From Puffinus mauretanicus (Eukaryota; Chordata; Aves; Procellariiformes; Procellariidae): a DNA stretch of 64,000 nucleotides. Under the pieces are notes generated by a model. It was given only the letters and a program-made list of their open reading frames with translations, ran no database searches and was not told where the DNA came from. Positions 1 through 15,200 of this stretch are shown in pieces (position 1 is the stretch's first letter; each line of letters opens with the position of its first letter). The stretch spans positions 186,001 through 250,000 of the forward strand of contig JAJKFH010002446.1 in assembly GCA_023333565.1 (NCBI GenBank), read 5' to 3'. A program made the translations under genes and the position numbers.

Positions 1-191
1 GTAAGCAACAAGTGTTAGAAGAGATTAGCTGAACCAGCTATATGAAGTGAAACTGAATCATCTTCACTCTTAATGGTACACTAATCTGACCTAGAAAGCT
101 GAATAAATAAGCAACAGTAAGCTAACCTGACCTAGAAAACTGAGTAAATTAAGCATCAGTGAAGTATTATCAGGGTTATCATCGGACTCAC
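1..191 (-). other. AP2A2: AP2A2 intron 6, partial
   Basis: Only the donor half is present. It holds a short direct duplication, CTGACCTAGAAA, near 85 and 127. No other element is seen. Confidence 0.85.
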
Positions 192-293
192 TCTGCTTAA
201 TCTAGACACTGCCAAGGAGACGGAAGTTTTAAACTCTTCTGGGTTCTTCTGTGCCAAAGTGGTGATCAGACTTGTAGCTGCAGTAACCACACC
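192..293 (-). CDS. AP2A2: AP2A2 coding exon 6
   Basis: 102 nt, 34 codons. The acceptor is TTTTTCCTAG and the donor AGA followed by GTGAGT. It encodes [20 protein letters not shown] and then [14 protein letters not shown]. It is the last AP2A2 exon in the window; the next one (expected to begin IVTSAS) is off the left edge. Confidence 0.94.
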
Positions 294-3200
294 CTAGGAA
301 AAAACCAAAGCAATGCATTCAGTTTTGTAACACAAACATTTTACATTACTGCAGACTAAAGCACTCTTATTGCTGCTGAAGCACAGGTCTTAATAGCCTT
401 ACCTTCATAAAGTAACTAGACAGGGGGAAAAAAATAGAGTCTCTTAGCTAGAACAATAGGTTTTTCTGGACCAGCAAGATAAGAATGATGACATGGACAC
501 CACAGGACATGAAAATCCAAGCACTGACAAATCAGGCCTTGCATTTTTAGTGCAGGTCTAATCTTAAAAGGCCTAGGAAAATTAGTATTACACCCATGCA
601 ATATGACTTAGGATCACAAGGCACAAGATTAATTTATTTACAGCCAAAGCAAAAGAAGAAATTGTGCATACCATTCTTATATCTCCAAGAAAAAGTAAGG
701 TAAACAAAGCTTTATTAAAAATTAATATATACAGCAACTAAAAAAGGACTACAACTCCTTCCATTTCTTTCCCCAAGCCTGAAGAAAAGAGCAACCCACT
801 TGTCTGAAAGACTCAAGAAGAAATAAACTAACAGTGTATTTAACTGCAGAAATGACATCGTTCTCTATACAGAGTAGGCACAAGAAGCATAATGAAACTG
901 ATTTACCAAGTGCTGGTCATTGAGGAGATGCACCACTCTAGATGTCCAGTCTCCCATGGGGACAAGGTCAGGAGAAGTTCTATACAAACGCAGCAAGCAT
1001 AAAGCAGCACTCTGCTTCACACTATCCATAGTATCTCTGCAAGACATAAATATGGATTTAAAATGCAGTGGTTAAGTCACAGCAATACTTGCAGGCCAGC
1101 ATTACACTAGTCTTTGCACTGACTCAACACCCCTAGCCAGGTAGCATCTTTTCAACGGACATTGAAACAGAAGTTCACTAAATTCTTTCTATTGTACGTT
1201 ATTTGTTGTTCTTAACTTTGTCCAGTAAGTTTAACTAGCCAAGTTTTCAACATTACATGTGTCTAGTAACCTCTATAATGATTCTTTCCAACTTAGAGTG
1301 ACATTTCACATCTTTTTATCAGAATTGAAAGTTCATCATTAGATGAACACAAGATCATCTAATCACGAGAACAAGCTTCTTCCAAACTGACTCAAGCCAA
1401 ACAGTTAAGGTACACCATATTAGGCATGCAATGAAAGCTGGATCTCCTGATAGGTCCTGCATATCAGATACTAATCATTAATTACTCAACAGCTTCAGTA
1501 CCTACAGCTAGCATGCAAGTTGGCTAGCTATCACCAAGCATGCAACTCACAAATCTATTCACCTTGCCATCCATGCCGCTGGCACAGAAATGGACTATTT
1601 TAAGAGCAGCATGCTGCTATTCTAGTTCAGTGAACTCCCTTTCACAAAGTAGTCAACTAAGCATTTTGTATGTTGTACAAACAACAGCTAAAAAATGCAC
1701 AGAGTATTAGCACTGAAAGTTTTAAGAGGCAATCTTGGTTAAATATTCAGAAACCTCCACATCCCCAGTAGAAGTTCAGTCCACCTATTCTTTATGAATT
1801 TACTAATTTTCCATGAGATCAAGTTGTACCTCAGTTAAAAAAACAAAACCCAAACCTATTCCTCCCTTCCCTGTCCACTCCCTCCCTCCAGTTTGTATTC
1901 AAGCCAAGGGAGCTACGCTAAAGTTGCAAATGTAACTGATAGTGCTCATTCTGCACAGGTCACTTAGATATGACATGTACATGTACGCATTTTATATATA
2001 TTCTCTTAGAAATGCAGGAGTGATGGCCTGAAGACTGATCGCAGAACATAAATGTGGCGCAAAGTGCAAACAAGTCTGAACTGAAGGAGCTGTGCTCTGC
2101 CTGTGATTGATAACCTTAAAAAGTTCCAAAAATTTCACTTAGGGTCGTCTTACTAAAACCCATGAGTCATCATCACAGTGTTGTCTCCACTATGCTACAT
2201 GGAGAATAGCACCTGGCAAGGGCAGTGCAGGACAGGACAGCAACAAGCCTGACAGGGCCCCAGAATGTGCTATCTCTAAACATGCGCCCTTACATAGGGA
2301 ATTCCATGTCTGAGAAAGGTGGAATTACAGCATAGATTCTCCCCAATTTCCTCCACCAGACTAGACCCATACTGAGCACCAGGTGCTAGCTGCTTATTCT
2401 TCTCTTTCTGGCCCATACTACATTTCAGCTTTGCAAAACAGTAAGTGTTCAAGTGTGGCATTATAGAGACACTATTTCAAGAGTTCAGAAGTATTTCCTA
2501 AGACTTTTGCCACCACTAGATACCGCGTTATATCCTTCCTCTTGTCGCCAACTCAGTGTACGCAATAGACACAGTCAGAATTAGTGTTGCATAAGCAAGC
2601 ACATTTCCAACATTTGCAAGCTCCAGTGCTTGACATTTAGAGTATTAATACAGTTCTTACGCAACATGTTACTTTTTTATATTAATGCAAGACATCAGTT
2701 TGTTATAAAACAAGGTCCATGCATATTCCAAAACATTTCATATCCATGAGAGAGTTAAATGCACTGGTTGCACTCAGACTTTTAAGTTTCAAAATAAATT
2801 AGCCCTGCAATCACAAGTTTTATTTTAGATTTACTTAACTACAGTTCCAGACATTTGCCAGGTCTGTTTAGAGACTTCTAGCAACACAAAGGGAAAGTTA
2901 GAAAGTTGGCGGTTGCCATTTACAGGAATTGCTGTTTACATGGTTAGTAAAGGAAGCAAGAAAGCTCACACAACAGAATATTCTCACATTCCTTATGAAG
3001 TCAGAACCATTTAAATAAAAGCTTTGGTTTATAACAAAAGCTGTAGTGTAAACATCTATTTAGGTTCGTTTATTTCTTCTTTTCATCAGGAGAGATAAGG
3101 AAAGTAAACCATACACATTTCAGGGGTGTTCACTACCACACGTTTATACAGAACAAAAACTTGATCACAACAAAGCTGTAAAAGCCTATTCAAGATACTG

Positions 3201-6200
3201 ACATAGTCTAAATTTCCATGTTGTATTTGTACATTACACAAGCAACTCCATGCTCAGGTATATCAAAGTATCTGCAGTTTCTAGAAATTGTCACTATTTG
3301 TACTGCAAGCCCAGGGCTGTATAGCTCTAAGCATGGATTAAGCTGCTGCAATGGAACTGAGTTGCTGAAAAGGTTTATTGGTGTTGTATTTGAAGGAGGC
3401 ATGTCATACCTACCCAGCTACAAGTATTTTTGGAATTTCTCCAGCAAATGCTTCCGCCATCTCCCGGCTACCCACATTAGCAATACAATGCAGAGCAAGC
3501 CCCATGAAGGTGGGGTTGCGGCTGGCCAGATCATTCTTGATGGCATTGTTTATTAAGCGAATCAGCTCACTGTTAGAGTTCACTAGTACGGAGATGAAGA
3601 GATATCCCTGTGATTCAGAAAAACGAAAATGAAAGTTGATTTTAGCTGACTTAAATTATGTTTTCTGTTAATGCCACAAGTAATTCTTTGAGACATACAG
3701 TTGTCCTCCAATACCAAACTTACGGACAAAAATAGATATTTAGATAGCAGAGCAAAGGTTAGAAAGATTAAGTGAACTAAAAAAAAAAAGAGTAAGTTTA
3801 GTGTTACCCTAATTTATCAGTTTCTAAGTGTTTCATCAATCTATTTCAGCATATACTCTAAAGATCATTTTAGATGAATGGGAGGAAATCAATAATATTA
3901 TCCAGACACTAGTAAGTTACATGTACCTGATAAATACAGCCTTATATAGGAAGATTTAAAGAGATATTCTGAATATTAAAAGGTTACTTACATTTTAATG
4001 CAAGAATCAAGGCAGTTTCTTAACAAGAGTAATAATTTTACACAGAGTGCACATTTTAGCTTTTACAATCAGTACAAGATTCCCTGAGCACAAAGGTGTT
4101 TAAATTTCAGAATCACTGCTAGATCCAAAAATAAGGCTTTAAGGTGGGGCGGGGGAATGAAGCAACATCCTTTACAGACTATACAGCTGAAGCTGTATAT
4201 TAGAAGAGCTTATCTTTTACAGAGACTGAGTTACTCACAATTTGTTTCTCTGTATATCTATTGGAACTGAGCAGGTTTACAGCCTCCATGTGACCAAAGT
4301 CAATGTCATGCCCCAGGAGAAAGATGAAAAGCAGTTTGCAGACATATTTTTTCTTACTGTAACCATCCAGAGCCTTGTCACCTGGAAAGCAAAGAAACAA
4401 AGAACAATTAAGCCTATGTTGTTCCTGTATCTGGTTCCTCCCCCTCTCAGTTCTACCGAGGTACCTCATCATGTCTTACAGTAACAAGACTTACAGTTGT
4501 ACCCAGCAATTAATACTGACATTTGATTCGCTGTGTACCACCCTACAGAAGAGGGACAAACTGAGGGTTCAGCTATTGCAGTACTGGAATTTCAAAAATT
4601 TTAAATATATTATTTCAGCTTTTATTTACTCTACAGCGAGCAAAATGCTAAATATATCCATTTATCTCTGACTTAAAGGACTGTAAGTCCTTACATCATT
4701 TTGTGCTAAACACATGAAAGTTATCACAAACCATCATAACAGATGTCAGACAACCAAACAACTCCTGGGTTTTCAAAAAATTATTCCCAGTCATAGAACA
4801 CAGGTAGCTTGTAGCTCTTCCTAATGGTCCCAGACAGAAAAATGCATAACTCCGAAAAAGCTGAGCTGTCACTGAATCGACAAGATATTCACATGATATT
4901 AGTTTTAAAGATTTATCTAAATCCGAAATTCATTTATAAGGAAAAAACCACCAAAACCTGAAGATTTCAGTGTTAATTCTATTTACCATTATCTATATCC
5001 TGAAGGACAGTCATGAAATAATGCTATCATCTAGTCCCTGAATTATCCTGCTATGTCCTTGAAGTATTTTCTTGCTAAGAGGTAGTACATACATGTTTAT
5101 TCAATTTTGATTTTCCTGTTTCTGTCAAGAGCAGCTATATGTTTTCCGTACACATGTTCTCTTGTTAAACCAATTATCAAACCTTTACCACAGTAAGAGG
5201 TCTTAACACACTTCCTGAAGTGCACCACAGTAGAGAACTCAGCAGCAACAAAATAAAAACAGCAAGTCTTTTTAGAAAGATAAATGATAGAGGTATATCC
5301 CAAAGCCTTGAAAAAACACATGAAATGAGATTACCATGAGAGCTTTAAAGTATTTGTAAAACAAAAGTATTCACAAGTGTTTCAGTTTTAGAAGAAAAAT
5401 GCACCCTAAATAGCTTTGGCCTTATATTGCAGTATTGCTGTATTTTAGCTTGTAAAAGCTACATGGAACAGTACAGCAGCTTACAGCTCATCAGGCAGAC
5501 CACTTCTTTTCCTGAAGAAAAGGTCTACATAGGAACATACACTTTTTGCAGAACATTCTCTCCCTATCCCAAAGCAGGAGTTAAAGGAGTATCCACTAAA
5601 TCAGGCAAGCCTGAATGCTAGAGAGTTCAGTCAGGGTAGCAAAGTTTTGATAGATGCTGCTGCCTAAAAGGCTATATAAGCTCCTCAGCCTCTGCATTCT
5701 GTGCCCAGAATAACTAGTCTGTCAGATCAGTGTGTATTCCTTAGTGATGGGCAAGTTCAGCCAGAACAGCACTGCATACAGTAAAGCTTAAATAAGATAT
5801 CCCTAACTCATTGCCGTTCCCCAAAAAAGCTCCAAGCTGCATTTTTTTTTAAACCTTCAGATTTATGTAATAGGCAGCTAAATATATAATAAACAATCTT
5901 AATGGTATAAAAGTTTCTCCTTCTTCCTTCTCATCCACTGGTGCATAAGCAGGTTAGATTTCCCATGCCACATGCTCCCATAGATTTCACACTACATTCA
6001 CTGACTGTATAAAGTCAACTAAACTTACAGTTTGTGAAAGAATGTACACCACCATCAACATGTGAAGCCACGTAATGTTAGTGAACCAAGAGAAAGCATA
6101 CTGCCACATCGAACTAGACGATAAAAGGTTATGTCTACAGGCTGCAACTATGCATTTTGGGGGGTTGCTTTCTATTTTGATTCTAGAAACATCTTTTACT

Positions 6201-9200
6201 TAGTTTTATTTCAACTGAGAAAACAAATTTAATCACACACTGCCATTTTAATACAGACAATGATACCCTTCAAATCTGAGTCCTTAGACACCCGTCTTTT
6301 TTTTTTTTTTTTAAACTGGCACAGACAGCATATCAGTTGCCAACAAAAAAGCTTTACCTTAAAGCTATTTTTATGCTGCGCAAGGAGAAGTTGCCTTCAG
6401 GTCCGTACCACAGAAGCTGGTACAGGTCACATTTTACTTAGACACGTGAAGCAGTGTTACTGTAGATACTCATGACAGTGAAATCCTGCTATCCTGCTAT
6501 AATGAAATCCTGTCAAGATCCTCTGACAACATCCAGCTCTGCAGAAAGCTGCCCAAAGACATGTTTTCTTCAAGTTACATTTACAGTTTGCTGCCATAAG
6601 GCTATTTTCCTGCTGAGTCAGCAAACAAATCCAGGGCAGTTTGCTTTACTAGACACCTGAATTAACATTAGAACCACCAGAGCAAAACATCCAGACTGGG
6701 GGGAGAGAAGTTCCCCCCCCCACCTTCTTTGAAAGCAATATGACCAGAGGGAAAAGTAGATATTCAGCCATGTCTGTCTGTCTACTGTAGCCTTCAAACT
6801 ATGGCTTGAGCAGCAAAGGAATAAAGTCTGCTGTATTTATAACAGGGGAAATAACTATCTCCTGTTATACTATTTTCCCCAATAAAATGGTACTCAAGAG
6901 CAGAAGCTTCCTCCCATCCCAACATGGTAGGGAGATGCAGATCAAAGATACTTTCCTTCCTTAAGAGGCAAGGAAAAAAAAAATACACAAAAAGGCAAAG
7001 TGACAGCTTTAGTTTGTAAACATTTTTCAGCTGCTTAAGGAAAGTTTTTGCAAGCTCTTAGGATTTGATTTTCAATTGGTTTTCTGCATGAGATCTGTAA
7101 GGAAAATAATTAATCAATGAATAAACCAGGGAGGCTTTATATTACTTAGCAATAAGAACGTGCCAACTCATGACAAGCCAGTTGTTTCCAGGTGACTGAT
7201 TAAAGGAACAGGTGATGCTGGATACCATTACCAGATACTATTATGATTCACAGAAGGGAACACTAAATAAGCTGTATCCATTTTAGTCAGTGTTCCTCTA
7301 ATGGCCGAGATCTACATAACTGAGGACTTGCTATGGTATTTAACAGCATTAATATCATTAGTTGCTTCTCTCAGAGGTATAGATACATCAAAAGGCATCA
7401 GAAAGTAGCTTTCATATGAACTTTACCTTAAGTAAAAGAAAAAATAGTTCACGACTGCTTTCAAAAGCTTTTGTTCCTTGTATGCAGAACCAAAGGCAAT
7501 CTGAAGGTTCTCAATAACAGGCAAGTTTATAAACTAAGCCAAGTAACAGTTACTAGAACCCTTCTTTAAAGCCTTATTAGTTCCCAGCAATAATAGAACA
7601 TCACTGTCTTTTTTTAAATTTTATTTAATTATTTAATTAGCTGAGCAATTTGAAAAAAAGAGCATTGCAGTTAAAGGTGTCACTGTAGTTGTCTAACTCC
7701 AGCTGTGTTTTGAAAAAGTCTTTGATTCAGATTCTTATTGAAATTTCAAGTTTAACTATTCAATTCCTCTCCCTCCCATGTAACATTTACAAAGAGTTAT
7801 AAGGTTCTATTTTAAAAATTACTAACAAGTCTCATTGCTTAAGTATGTGCTAAAATAGCACAGCTTCCCCCAGCCTCAAGCAAACATCCGAACAAGAGCA
7901 GAAGGAAATTTCACATTCTGTTCTGTTATCTTTATTGCAATACACAATAATTTCTTTTAACTCAGCTCATTTTTAAATGCTTTTGGGAACATTTGCAAGT
8001 ACTGCAAATCAAGTCAGGAGAAACAGGAAGGATTCAGAACACACGTCAGCAGATTTTGAGCACAGTGGGCATTTCAAAGGCTACTTGCTTTCCTGGGAAG
8101 TTTATTAGAATCATAGAATCAGTAAGGTTGGAAAAGACCTTTAAGATCATCGAGTCCAACCGTCAATCCAACACACCATGCCCACTACACCATGTCCCTA
8201 AGGGCCTCATCTACACATCTTTTAAATACCTCCAGGGATGGGGACTCCACCACTTCCCTGGGCAGCCTGGTCCAAGGCCTGACCACTCTTTCAGTAAAGA
8301 AATTTCTCCTCATGTCATCTTTCTAAGAAAGAAATCTTAGTCATCTTTCTAAGAAAGAAATTATTAACTGTCAATCAGCAAATAGTACTATTAGTAAGAA
8401 AGAATTATTACTTTCACATTTCTGTGCATCACCTCTCTACCATTTCAGCAGGGAAGTTTTGGTTTTCATTGCTCACAGATCTCTCTCATGCAGCCTTCCA
8501 AAAAGGAAGAAATAAGGCACAAATGCATTATGAGACCCTTTGGTTCCCAGGCAGCACCTTCTGTCTCTAATTTGGACCATGAGTTAAAAAGCAGCACCTG
8601 CTTTTGAATCTAATTCAGTATACTTAAAAACCAGCCTGCTGCACAGTTGCAGAACCTGCTACCAGCCAGAGGGGGCAAGGCAGCCGTTTAGTCCTGTGGG
8701 ATGTTCGCTGGGGAGCAGAAGGTAAGGAAGCCTGACAAGTCTAGTATCACTAGCATCCAGATGGTTGATTGCTATCTCAAAGACAAGACAATCTTAGCTT
8801 TTAAAACTGCAGTAATGGCATATGCAAAACAGAATGGACAACACCCTGAAGTGTTTCTGTGCATTCAGTGTGCTTCCTTCCAGGTTGACACTGAGGTATG
8901 TTCATGCGGTTGACAGCAATCCAGTGCTATACTGTATCAGAAGGCCTACTACTACCTTAGAGGCTAAGAAAAATGAAGTTGCTTTTTATGAATGAATCTC
9001 CACTTTGAGACAAGATTTGTCTTTCCATAAGAGTGACAGTCCAAGCCCCCTAAATGAAAGGCTGAATATCTGTGGCAGACAACCCATACGCTAGTATTTA
9101 GCTGCCATACTTCTACTACCAGAACAGAGCATTACTAGAGCAGCCCTACAACTCAGGTGATGTTTGAAGCCTGATTTTACTTCCAACAATTCACTTTGTC

Positions 9201-12200
9201 AGTGAAAACACTTTATTATTTTACTGTGTGATTGCCTTCATACATCTCTTAGATGATCAGAAGACAGTGTGACTAACCAGACCCGTCTTAAATATAAAGA
9301 CTATGCTTTTACAGCCTGCCAGGAAAGCAATTTACTGTTACACAGCTTCTGTTTAAAACAGGTATTTAGAGGCTTATCTTGAACTTCCTGCAAAGGGTTA
9401 CTGTGTAGTTTGGGACAATAGAGAAGACTTGCTCGAATTTGGGAAAACAAGTGAGCTGAAGTAAAAAAAAGCAGAGATTATCAACTGACATTGGGGCACT
9501 TCTGCACAAGCCAGAACTAAGATACACCAGCATGTTTGAAATCTAGCAGCCGCTCTTGTAACACAAACCCTATTAAGCAATCAGAACAAACTTAAAATCT
9601 AATGCCAGATCTGGAAAAAAGAACTAGCCTGAATCAAGCAGAGAACAAAGTTCCTTTGACTGCAGAAACAGCTTAGAGATTTGCGGGCAGTTTCACTAGT
9701 ACACAAATTCTGTTCTGAGAGATCAAAATGATGCAGCAAATGAATAAACCAGATATTTTTTCATTCATTTTCAAAGCAATTACTACTCTGACAGCCAGAC
9801 TTGTAGTTTGGCTTAAGCATGGAAGCGAAATCAGCTTACAGTCTGAACATGTAAACCAAACAATAGTATTTCTCCACTTCACACTTAACTCCTACAACTT
9901 CTGCTTTATTACACTGGTGTGGTTTCTCTCTACTACATGCATCTTATCTCAGTTAATGCAGAAGCACTTAAAGCAACCGTCAAGGACACACTGACCTCAG
10001 CAATGGAGCCTCCTCATACTGAAACAAAAGACAAAGTCACCTTAAATACAGAGATTCTAGATTCCTTCAGACCTTGGAGCACAGAAGCCAGATCAGAACC
10101 CAAAGCCATGGCGTACGTCCCATCAGTTCAAAAAAAGTATGGCTTTTCCAGAGATGTGCAGCCTCATCCCAGCCTGTTAAGTACACCGGTATTTAAATAG
10201 CAGGTTACCCAAACATAAGGCGGGTAACAGGCTTGCCAGCTACTTGCATGATAGAACAAAAGTAGAAATACTTAACCTCCGTCTGTAACTATGTAAGAAT
10301 GTATCTTGCAAGTTACACAGGGTGGTGGTCTAGATACTGCAACAGAATATGCTGAAGAGTGTGAAGCTCCAAAGGAAGGAAAAGGATACTTGAGGTATAC
10401 CAGTCTCTTATGCTAGTCTCAAGCAAGAACATACCTGTGTCAAGAGGCACTACTGCCAGCCTTACTTCTTACAGTCAGACCTTTCCCTGGTTACAGCAAT
10501 GCAGCCAGTCCAACAGGTGCATCTTTGGCCAGTTAATTAACCCAGGGCACCAGTATTCCCCATAATTATTTAGCAAGGGACTCCATCTTAAGTTCACGGT
10601 CACACATTTGTCTTAATCCAAACTATTTAAAAATATTTTTAAATATGTTTGTTTGTGAACACAATACATGTTATTTTATGTTACATAAAATAATATTTTA
10701 CATTCTAAAAAAGAAACTGGGTTAAACTGAGTGATCTCCACTTAAAAATAAAATGCATTATAAAGCCTTTCTGCAAGGGCTGAATATTTGTGGCAGCACA
10801 AAGCCCATGTAGAACTTCTGCAGCAGAAAGATACACAGCTATCGCCTCCCTCAGACTCTCAAGGCCTCAGGCAGTTACACAACAAGTTGTCCAAAGTCAG
10901 CTTCTTCCAAATTGTGACATTTATGTCTAGTTTTCGTTCAGGCTACATCAAGTTATTGTCTTCAGTTAAGTAAGATTCTTCACCTAAAATCCATAGAAAT
11001 TCAGTAATACAGTAGCCATAATGAAGATCAGCTTATGGGAAGGTTTAATCATCTTTCACTCAAGCTACTGAATAAGCACACACTGATATTTATTCAAAAC
11101 TATTTAAATTGTGCTTAAAGGATGCTACAAAAGGTACGCAGGCTAAAGTTATTGCACTACTTCGCTGAAAGCGCCTCTATTCTCTGATGATTGACTGATT
11201 CACGGTTCTACACAACCAAAGGTTCTTATGATCATTTCTCCCCCACATCAGAATTAACCAGAGAAGAATTTACTGTGCACGTACTTTTAACTATTTTTGT
11301 ACTTCAGCCACAAAATACCTTGCAAAACTGAGGAACAGAACTGAACAGGTTTTTATGAACTATGCCATCAGCAGCTCTTTAATTTATGATTACTCAGTGA
11401 TACAACACAGCTACCAAACTACCCATGTTAACCAGAGAATGCTATCTTGACAGAATTCAATTCGCTCAAGAGCTTCATTACTGCCAAGTTTTCTTAAATT
11501 TTAATACAGTGGCTCATACTGCTGCTTTTACAGAGACATTCACAGAAAAGAACAGTGAAGACTAGCTCTATCGTGTTAGGCAGCCTTTTACTAGAGGTGA
11601 TATTAGCAACCTTCTGAATACACATTCGTAGACTCTTCACAGGGCAAGACACAGGATGACTGACATTGACAAAATACCAAATTGTGTGCCAGTGTTCATT
11701 CTGTGATTCCCACGTAGGATTTATTGCACTTTACCAATAAGTGCACTCAGAAGGCATAATTATTATTAGCATTAATTTTAAAGGCTGCATTGATTGCTGT
11801 GGTACCTTAACAATTCACAGATTCACTTCTTTCACACTCATAAGTTTACAGAAGTATGCAGGTTAGAGGGTGCGGATGGACTCAGAGTTTAACTTGTGTT
11901 ACTCAAAACATGTAAGCCATCATTTTTTCTAGAATGCTTAGCTTTCATATGAAATAGAGTTTTGAATCTAGCTTCCCCATTTCAGCTTGTAGATTAAAGC
12001 TTTTCACATCAGGTGCAAACATAAGGAGTTTGGCTAGTAAGCAGCAAGTGAGACACTAACTGCTCCTATCTAAAGAGAATTACTTAACAGGATTCGACCA
12101 CAGCCAGACAGTAAGAACTGGACTATATCCCTGCAAGTCAGTACTTAAACAGCCTTAACGATTATGAACTTTTCTGCAATTCCTTATTGCATTCCTTTAC

Positions 12201-15200
12201 AACAGCATGTTTAATTCTAGCAGTGAGGTGAGCAGGTCTGAACAAACCTCCCTCATGCTTCAAGCACACTGGAACATACAGTAGGCAGTGAGGTTCTACA
12301 GGAGCTTCAAAAACTTTCATTTTTTTACACTTTTTGAAGTTTTCAGACTTTCACTGCAAACTGAAGACTTAGTCTGATGAAAGCTTCCAGTTTCATTAGT
12401 GAAAAAATGATTAGGTTTTGCTAACAAACTAAAAGCTTGCCCGTCAACCAAATCAAGATATAAAAGGTGGTGTAGCCTGAAGTCAAGTTGCTGAAAGAAC
12501 TAGATTTCTGTGTTAGTGTGACTGCAGCAAGGTTTCCAGCTAGGCATTAACTTCTAGTTGTTCTTGATGACAGAAAGGCATAGGTGGAGTAACCGTTAAT
12601 ATAGCTACAGGGAAAGTGACATGCTGCTTTCTAGAAAGAGCTGTCTTGTCTAAACAATTAAGTAAAGAATTTAGGCGCAGAAATGAATTTCAGCAACAGC
12701 TGATAACCAATAATGCTGCTATCTGACAGCAAGTAGTTTTATAAACACAGACCAAGAGAAAACAAGCAGTCTTCGTGGCTGCATCTTTCAGATTAATCAA
12801 CTTAGTGAAATTAGTTGAAAGATAAAGTAACATGAAACTTTGACTAACTTCTTAAGTGTACAGAAACTTCTGCAACAGTTTTTAAATTAAACTTCATCTG
12901 AAAGATATACTTAATTCGTCTAGTATAGCTCTTGCTTGGAGATTAAACTACTTTATTTAAAAGTTATAATTTTATGTTTAAATTTACTAGGCAATAAGAT
13001 GATCCACTTTGATCATACAGTTGGAACTAAGAAAAATGGCTGTTACTCTTGTATGCAGGTTTCTAGTAGACCCTTGAACCATGTGCTAGTTGCTCAGTGT
13101 GCTAGCATACTTACTACATGAAGACAGTATCTACTGGTCACTGTCTGGAAAACGGACACAAGTAGTCACTGTGACTGAAAACGGAGACAAGTTTTAGACT
13201 TGGATTGGGTGATGGAGAATAGTCTGTAGAACAGACTATGCAAAGCCTGCTATTTCTGGCAAAAATCAGACCAACAGTGCTAGATGGAAGCTTTGCAATA
13301 AAAAGGAATTGAAAAACAATGTGATAGCATAGGGAGGTGACTAAATGAAAGTTCCTTTTTCTATTTACCCTAGAAAAAATAGCCATTAAAATTTCCTCAG
13401 TTACCGTACAACTGAAGTTACCAATCTGGATAAAGTACGCTGAAATTTCTAAGAGAAAAACGTTAGCAGAGAGGCGTGTAACGGCTTCTAATTTAGAAGA
13501 ATTTCTTAACTTTTCTTAAATGTCTTGCACTGTGGTCAACTTTTCCCTTCCAAGCTGTTGTTGACACTCAAGTTTTTGCAGGTCTCTATATGCCTTTAAG
13601 AGACATACCACTTAAAAAGCAGCAACAGATCCCTATGAAGTTCAGGAAAGTTATTTCAGGCTTTATTAATGCGTTGAGTATTCCAAATAGATACACTAGT
13701 CCGAGTCAGGAATGATAATTAAGGTAAATGGGTTTAATCTGAACACAGCAAATTCTGAAGCCACATATATGACCTCAACACTGCAATACCTTATCCAGCT
13801 ACACACACAGACCCATATCTATTTAAACAGAATGTGTGCCACAACCACCACTGGTAGAACTCCATTCAAAAGCATCTCAACTACCCCTCAGAATCTTTAA
13901 AATTTGAAGCCACATACACAACTTGAATACAGTTACAGCATGAGTTTTACCACGTGTTGTTTAAAAGTGAATTGCTGCCTCTTGGAATGCATGAGGATGG
14001 AATTAGTCACTGCATATCCTTTATTTCACACAAATAATTTGTATTGCTCTTGCTTATGGGAGTGGTCAAGATGTACGGCTTCATCAACTACACATTTTTA
14101 TCTTAATTCTGCTAGAAGACAGACTAATCCATTACTTCCCTAAAGGGTTAGGAGGGGGTGGGAGGAGGGGGGAAGGAGGAGAAGTTTAAATAGATTCTGT
14201 TTTACTGGAAATAATTACATCCACCCATGTTTTCTTCCACGGCCTTCTGGAAGAAAACAGGCTGAGCAGTCACATGGGTAGCATGCAAAAGTATTAGAAA
14301 AAGTTTGTGAACAGTAGCTCAATTCTTTGATATAGGAGGGAGTTTTCTTCTGTTATGGCCAAGAATCACAGAACTGTCAGGATGTTTTGTAGGAGAACAT
14401 TTTCAGTAGTTATTCTAACAGCCTGCTCTACCATTTTGCTTGCATCAGCAGTTGACAAAAAAGTCTAAACATGTAAAACCAAGACAAAAAAACATTCCTC
14501 AGAATGTCATATGAGGAAATATGTATAGTTTAGTATGATCAAGTCACTTACCTTTAAATTTTGACCGAATGTTTGCTAGTTCTTTATTTATCCTCTTTAT
14601 CTCCGCTTCTTTACTTTTGCCTGAAATCAAAAGAACACACATCAGGATAAAGTGCTTTGGACAGCCCTCTGCCACCCTAAGCTTCTTTCCACCCAACCAT
14701 GCTGCACGAACATACATACATCAGGAGGAATTATTACTCTTCCTTTCCAGTATTAGGACTGAAAGGTGGCAAACATCACAGAGGTAACTTAAGCATCACT
14801 TCATAGGGGAATCTGAGAAGCTAAAAGGACCTCCCTGTTTCAAGAAGCTTTGCAAGACTTTAGACAGTATCAGTCGCATACAATTAATTGGAGATGCCTT
14901 TATTACTGACTTCCACAAATGCTTCAGTTTTTCTATTCCTTAAATCAGCAAGAGAAAACTGAATTTTACTTCCAATTTCATTACTAGGTTGACAGTGCTT
15001 TGAAGAATCTCGTAAGCACAAAAACAAACAGCTTGTGTTATTCCTCACCTTAAGTACAAGCCAATTTACTGTTTCTCTGTTGAATGGTCATTCAGTTCAA
15101 CAGCTTTAAAAACATTCTTAACAGACACTGAAGAGGAAGAGCAGTAAACTTACAGTAGCCCAAAGACTCAAAAGACCTGAGACAGATAGGATACATGCGT

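Larger units (their letters stand above)
4382..14551 (-). other. AP2A2: AP2A2 intron 2
   Basis: 10.2 kb. It contains one CR1 3' fragment (8107-8313) with an adjoining 26-bp duplication, an 11-bp palindrome at 10671, an imperfect 28-bp tandem duplication at 13137-13192 and a G-quadruplex-like run at 14145-14172. No exon of another gene is supported. Confidence 0.9.
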
